A stretch of 34,593 nt of DNA from Cyanobacteriota bacterium. GTDB lineage: Bacteria > Cyanobacteriota > Cyanobacteriia > PCC-6307 > Cyanobiaceae. The notes under the pieces are model-generated. The model did no database searches. It was not told where the DNA came from and saw nothing but the letters and a program-made list of their open reading frames with translations. Position numbers and translations under genes: made by a program. The stretch is taken from the NCBI GenBank assembly GCA_026389265.1, contig JAPLIE010000118.1, positions 1 through 34,593 of the forward strand, in the 5' to 3' direction. Shown here in pieces: positions 31,972-34,593 of this stretch (the first letter of the stretch is position 1; every line of letters starts with the position of its first letter).

Positions 31972-32787
31972 ATGGTTGCCAGGCGCATCATTCCCTGTCT
32001 TGACGTGGCCGAGGGCCGGGTGGTGAAGGGGATCAACTTTGTCGGCCTGCGCGACGCCGGCGATCCGGTGGAACTCGCCTGCCGCTATTCCGCCTCCGGA
32101 GCCGATGAACTTGTGTTCCTCGACATCGCCGCCAGCCACCAGGGCCGCTCCACCCTGGTGGACCTGGTGCGGCGGACCGCCGAGGCGGTGACGATTCCCT
32201 TCACCGTGGGCGGCGGCATCAGCAGCGTGGAGGGCATCACCGAATTACTGCGCGCCGGAGCCGACAAGGTGAGCCTCAATTCCTCGGCGGTGCGCGACCC
32301 CGAACTGGTGAGTCGCGGGGCGGAACGCTTCGGCTGTCAATGCATCGTGGTGGCGATCGACGCCCGTCGGCGCAGCGGCGAGGCGGCGAACTCCCGGGGT
32401 GACGGCTGGGACGTGTATGTGAAGGGGGGACGCGAGAACACCGGCCTCGATGCGGTGGCCTGGGCACGGCGGGTGGTGGCGCTGGGTGCCGGCGAGATCC
32501 TGCTCACCTCCATGGATGGCGATGGCACCCAGGCGGGCTACGACCTGCCGCTCACCCGGGCGGTGGCCGAGGCGGTGGAGGTGCCGGTGATCGCTTCGGG
32601 AGGCGCTGGCTGCATCGACCACATCGCCGAGGCCCTCGGGGAAGGGAAGGCCTCCGCCGCCCTGCTCGCCTCCCTCCTCCATGACGGGCTGCTCACCGTG
32701 GAGGCCATTAAGTCGGATCTGCTGCAGCGCGGATTTCCCTTGCGGCCCTTGCTGGCCCCGCTCGCCCCGCCGGACTCGTTACATTAG
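31972..32787 (+). CDS. hisF: Imidazole glycerol phosphate synthase, cyclase subunit
   Basis: The 271-residue TIM barrel shows the two catalytic aspartates, D11 in RRIIPCLDV and D130 in [10 protein letters not shown], plus phosphate-binding loops [30 protein letters not shown] and VIASGGAG. With HisH it turns PRFAR and ammonia into imidazole glycerol phosphate and AICAR, linking histidine and purine synthesis. It starts at ATG 31972 ([11 protein letters not shown]). The C-terminal tail beyond QRGFPLRP is a short proline-rich addition. The next gene begins 5 bp after the stop. Confidence 0.97.
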   Translation: MVARRIIPCLDVAEGRVVKGINFVGLRDAGDPVELACRYSASGADELVFLDIAASHQGRSTLVDLVRRTAEAVTIPFTVGGGISSVEGITELLRAGADKVSLNSSAVRDPELVSRGAERFGCQCIVVAIDARRRSGEAANSRGDGWDVYVKGGRENTGLDAVAWARRVVALGAGEILLTSMDGDGTQAGYDLPLTRAVAEAVEVPVIASGGAGCIDHIAEALGEGKASAALLASLLHDGLLTVEAIKSDLLQRGFPLRPLLAPLAPPDSLH

Positions 32788-32792
32788 GAAAT

Positions 32793-33152
32793 GTGGATGA
32801 TTTGGTCGACCACTCAGCCTTGTCTTCCCTTGTCGTGCTGCCCGTTTCGCTCCTCACGCTCTTCGCCATCGTCATGGTGGTCGCGGTCGTGGCCCTCGTG
32901 GCCTGGGCCCTAGAGCTGATGCAGGCCGCCAGCGACCGTCGGGAATTCTCCCTGATGTTGGCCGGCTGCATGGTGTGCTCCGCCGCCGTCGGTCTGGCCA
33001 CCGTGATGGTGCTCACTCTCACCGGAGCGAACCGGCTCGCCGCCCGCGGCCTGTTGCCACCGATCCCCCCGTTAGAGAGCGGCGTGAGCCTTGATGCCAT
33101 CGTGCTCCCCTGGGAGGGGTTGCCCCAATCCCGGCCGGGTTCTCCCGAGTGA
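32793..33152 (+). CDS. Small two-helix membrane protein of unknown function
   Basis: The 119-residue protein has two clear transmembrane helices, at about residues 13-42 (LVVLPVSLLTLFAIVMVVAV...) and 52-78 (SLMLAGCMVCSAAVGLATVM), joined by a short polar loop ELMQAASDRREF. A Pro-rich C-terminal tail follows. I do not recognise a family. It starts at GTG 32793 with AGGAA just upstream, follows hisF by 5 bp, and its stop overlaps the menG start as GTGA, so it is very likely real and co-expressed with both genes. A membrane role next to quinone synthesis is possible but unproven. Confidence 0.8.
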   Translation: MDDLVDHSALSSLVVLPVSLLTLFAIVMVVAVVALVAWALELMQAASDRREFSLMLAGCMVCSAAVGLATVMVLTLTGANRLAARGLLPPIPPLESGVSLDAIVLPWEGLPQSRPGSPE

Positions 33153-33868
33153 AGCCCGGCGATCCGGCCGCGGTGCGTGATCTGTTCGAAGCGATCGCCC
33201 CCCGCTACGACCTGCTCAACGATCTGCTCAGTTTCGGGCTGCATCGATTCTGGAAGCGGCAGGCAATCGTCTGGCTGCGCCCATCCCCGGGCCAGCGGCT
33301 TCTGGATCTCTGCTGCGGCACCGGTGACTTAGCCCTGCTGCTGGCCGAGCGGGTGCGACCCTCCGGTGCGGTGCTCGGGCTCGATGGGGCCGAAGCTCCT
33401 CTGGCCGAGGCCCGTCGCCGGGCGGCCGAACGGCCCTGGTTGCCCCTCAGCTTCCACAGCGCTGATGCTCTGGCCACGGGCCTGGGCGATGGCTGGGCCG
33501 ATGGGGCCGCCATGGCCTACGGCCTGCGCAATCTGGCCGATCCGGCGGCGGGCCTGCGGGAACTGCGCCGGCTGCTGCGACCGGGCGGACGCGCTGTTGT
33601 GCTCGATTTCAACCGTCCGGAGGGTTCTCCCGGGCTGGCCGCGGCCAGTCAGGTGGCCGCCTTTCAGCGCTTTTACCTGCGCCAGCTGGTGGTGCCCGCT
33701 GCCAGGGCCTTCGGCCTGCCGGAGCATTACGCCTACCTGGAGGCGAGTCTGCGGCAGTTCCCCACCGGGCCGGAGCAGGAAGCCCTGGCCCGGCAGGCCG
33801 GCTTCCGGCGGGTGCGGCACCGGCCCTTGGCGGCGGGTCTGATGGGCCTGCTGGAGCTGGTGGCCTGA
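33149..33868 (+). CDS. menG: Demethylphylloquinone/demethylmenaquinone methyltransferase (UbiE family)
   Basis: The 239-residue class I methyltransferase carries the UbiE/MenG signatures: VRDLFEAIAPRYDLLNDLLS and FGLHRFWKRQAI at the N-terminus, LLDLCCGTGDLALLLAERV for SAM binding, MAYGLRNLADPAAGLRELRR and LRPGGRAVVLDFNRP. In cyanobacteria this enzyme adds the last methyl group of phylloquinone (vitamin K1), the photosystem I cofactor, which agrees with the chlG setting nearby; a role in plastoquinone is less likely. It begins at GTG 33149, overlapping the preceding stop by 4 bp. Confidence 0.92.
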   Translation: MKPGDPAAVRDLFEAIAPRYDLLNDLLSFGLHRFWKRQAIVWLRPSPGQRLLDLCCGTGDLALLLAERVRPSGAVLGLDGAEAPLAEARRRAAERPWLPLSFHSADALATGLGDGWADGAAMAYGLRNLADPAAGLRELRRLLRPGGRAVVLDFNRPEGSPGLAAASQVAAFQRFYLRQLVVPAARAFGLPEHYAYLEASLRQFPTGPEQEALARQAGFRRVRHRPLAAGLMGLLELVA

Positions 33869-33925
33869 GGGCGGTTGGCCGTTTCAGGCCGCCCGCCTAG
33901 CCTGAAGTGTCGTTTCCCCTTGGTC

Positions 33926-34217
33926 ATGGGCGTTCCACTTTTCGACTTCGTCTCCAACATCGGCAAAAAGGTGTTCAACCGCGGCGAGGACAAAGCCGCC
34001 GAGAAACTCAAGCAGCACATCGAGGCCAACAACCCCGGCATCAGTGGCCTGGATGTGGCGATCGACGGGGACACCGCCGTGATCAGCGGCACCGCCAAGG
34101 ACCAGGCCGCCTATGAAAAGGCCGTCCCGCTATCAGGAGATCTTCGAGGCCAACCGCGAGGTGATCCAGAACCCTGATCTCATTTATCCCGGCCAGAAGA
34201 TTCGCATTCCCCGCTGA
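33926..34217 (+). pseudogene. BON-LysM protein (Kbp/YgaU-like) with an internal deletion and frame change
   Basis: From ATG 33926 the frame gives MGVPLFDFVSNIGKKVFNRG, KAAEKLKQHIEANNPGISGL and DVAIDGDTAVISGTAKDQAA followed by YEKAV, the start and most of a BON domain like E. coli Kbp. It then runs into unrelated residues and stops at 34177. Another frame from about 34125 gives SRYQEIFEANREVIQNPDLI then YPGQKIRIPR and a stop at 34217: this is the end of a LysM domain. Roughly 50 residues between them, the BON end and LysM start, are missing compared with the 149-residue family, and the joint near 34121-34127 is out of frame. A short 83-residue product could still be made. Confidence 0.82.
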
Positions 34218-34236
34218 ACAATTGCCTGTGATTGCT

Positions 34237-34263
34237 AGCCCGCCTTCGGCGGGCTTTCTCTTT
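34237..34263 (+). terminator. Rho-independent terminator after the BON-LysM remnant
   Basis: AGCCCGCC-TTC-GGCGGGCT forms a perfect 8-bp stem at 34237-34255, followed by the T-rich tail TTCTCTTT. It lies 20 bp after the LysM-end stop codon, where the terminator of the intact gene would be. Confidence 0.92.
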
Positions 34264-34415
34264 GGACCTCCTGGGCGGCATTCGCCCGCATGCGTTCGGT
34301 CTGAATTGAGTTCGGTCTGAGTATGGTCTATCGTGACGTAATGAATTTCTACAATTCTCACCGCTTGCCTGACGTCTTTTTCCCTCACCTGGCCCCGTGG
34401 GGCGATTGATTCGGT

Positions 34416-34452
34416 CCACTCACTTCGTTCCACTCACTTCGTTCCACTCACT
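34416..34452. repeat. 14-bp tandem repeat, about 2.6 copies
   Basis: CCACTCACTTCGTT occurs at 34416-34429 and 34430-34443, followed by a partial copy CCACTCACT at 34444-34452. It ends a few bases before the inferred left end of the insertion sequence at about 34456. Confidence 0.85.
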
Positions 34453-34455
34453 AAA

Positions 34456-34593
34456 GGGCACCTCGAAAATTGCTAAGTGGACTTGATTCTGGCGGAATCA
34501 TGGCTATCATTACGCAATCAGATCTGATTGCGACAGTGGGCCAACGAGGTTTCTGGGATGAGCAACAAAGAGTGTCAAAACTCCAAGAGAAGA
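34456..34593 (+). mobile_element. Left end of an insertion sequence, probably IS5-like (partial)
   Basis: GGGCACCTCGAAAATTG at about 34456-34472 looks like a terminal inverted repeat, 44 bp before a transposase-like start codon. GC drops here and the style of DNA changes. The right end is outside the window, so the element's boundary, target duplication and exact family cannot be confirmed. Confidence 0.55.
34500..34593 (+). CDS. Transposase N-terminus (partial, runs off the right edge)
   Basis: The frame from ATG 34500 is open for 31 codons to the window end and begins MAIITQSDLIATVGQRGFWD then EQQRVSKLQEK. This resembles the opening of IS5-group transposases in cyanobacteria, but no catalytic DDE residue is within reach, so the family call is by resemblance and by the nearby inverted-repeat-like sequence. 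The intact gene would encode the enzyme that cuts and joins the element's ends. Confidence 0.5.
   Translation, partial: MAIITQSDLIATVGQRGFWDEQQRVSKLQEK

Noticed and set aside
34083-34433. A minus-strand gene of about 116 codons over the terminator
   Set aside because: It crosses the LysM remnant and a strong plus-strand terminator and has no recognisable motif.
1-34593. tRNA, rRNA or known small RNA genes such as Yfr1
   Set aside because: Reading both strands by eye I found no cloverleaf with a TTCGA arm or conserved rRNA blocks, and no Yfr1 core; a covariance-model search would settle this.

Overview
The window reads as chromosomal DNA of a high-GC unicellular cyanobacterium of the Synechococcus/Cyanobium type. 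The lineage markers are a chlorophyll synthase (chlG), a small PetP/DUF2862-like protein, a menG-type methyltransferase, an NFU scaffold, an HpsJ-like membrane protein and the housekeeping run serS-rseP-rpsN-(aat)-pnp. Coding density is high, with many ATGA/GTGA/TTGA stop-start overlaps and several GTG or TTG starts. I saw no rRNA genes, tRNA genes or CRISPR array.

Layout. 1-3857 (minus): the start of pnp, then aat, rpsN, the site-2 protease rseP and serS. 4001-5938: a TPR/O-GlcNAc-transferase-like glycosyltransferase. 5991-8351: an NFU protein and lepA diverge around a three-copy 25-bp repeat. 8386-9049: a VapBC-type toxin-antitoxin pair. 9193-15136: eight minor-pilin (pseudopilin) genes, which sort into two tandem four-gene cassettes with the same order, GspK/PilX-like, GspI/PilV-like, GspH/FimT-like, GspJ/PilW-like. 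15117-17528: a large TPR-GT41 glycosyltransferase whose start overlaps the last pilin. 17554-18033 (minus): a major-type pilin (pilA) with a clear terminator. 18372-20890: a histidine kinase convergent with an OmpR-type regulator and a receiver-only protein. 20987-24436: an orphan ABC permease, a FkbM methyltransferase with a long extra C-terminal region, and a frameshifted family 2 glycosyltransferase. 24470-28255: trmH, an HpsJ-like protein, an alkyltransferase-like (PWHR) protein and rsmB. 28242-31852 (minus): a DUF2862/PetP-like gene, chlG and a class A penicillin-binding protein. 31972-33868: hisF, a two-helix membrane protein and menG. 33926-34217: the remnant of a BON-LysM (Kbp/YgaU-like) gene with an internal deletion. 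34456 onward: the left end of an insertion sequence, probably IS5-like, cut by the window edge.

How it fits together. The accessory core is 9193-18033: two complete sets of minor pilins (tip/initiation complexes by analogy with GspH-I-J-K or FimU-PilV-PilW-PilX), a protein O-glycosyltransferase coupled to them, and a pilA facing them. No assembly ATPase, platform protein or prepilin peptidase is in the window, so these pilins must use machinery encoded elsewhere. The second cassette is clearly lower in GC than its surroundings. The best candidate for something not well described is this twin-cassette plus glycosyltransferase arrangement, read as two interchangeable tip complexes with possible pilin O-glycosylation. 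That reading is inference from gene order and motifs.
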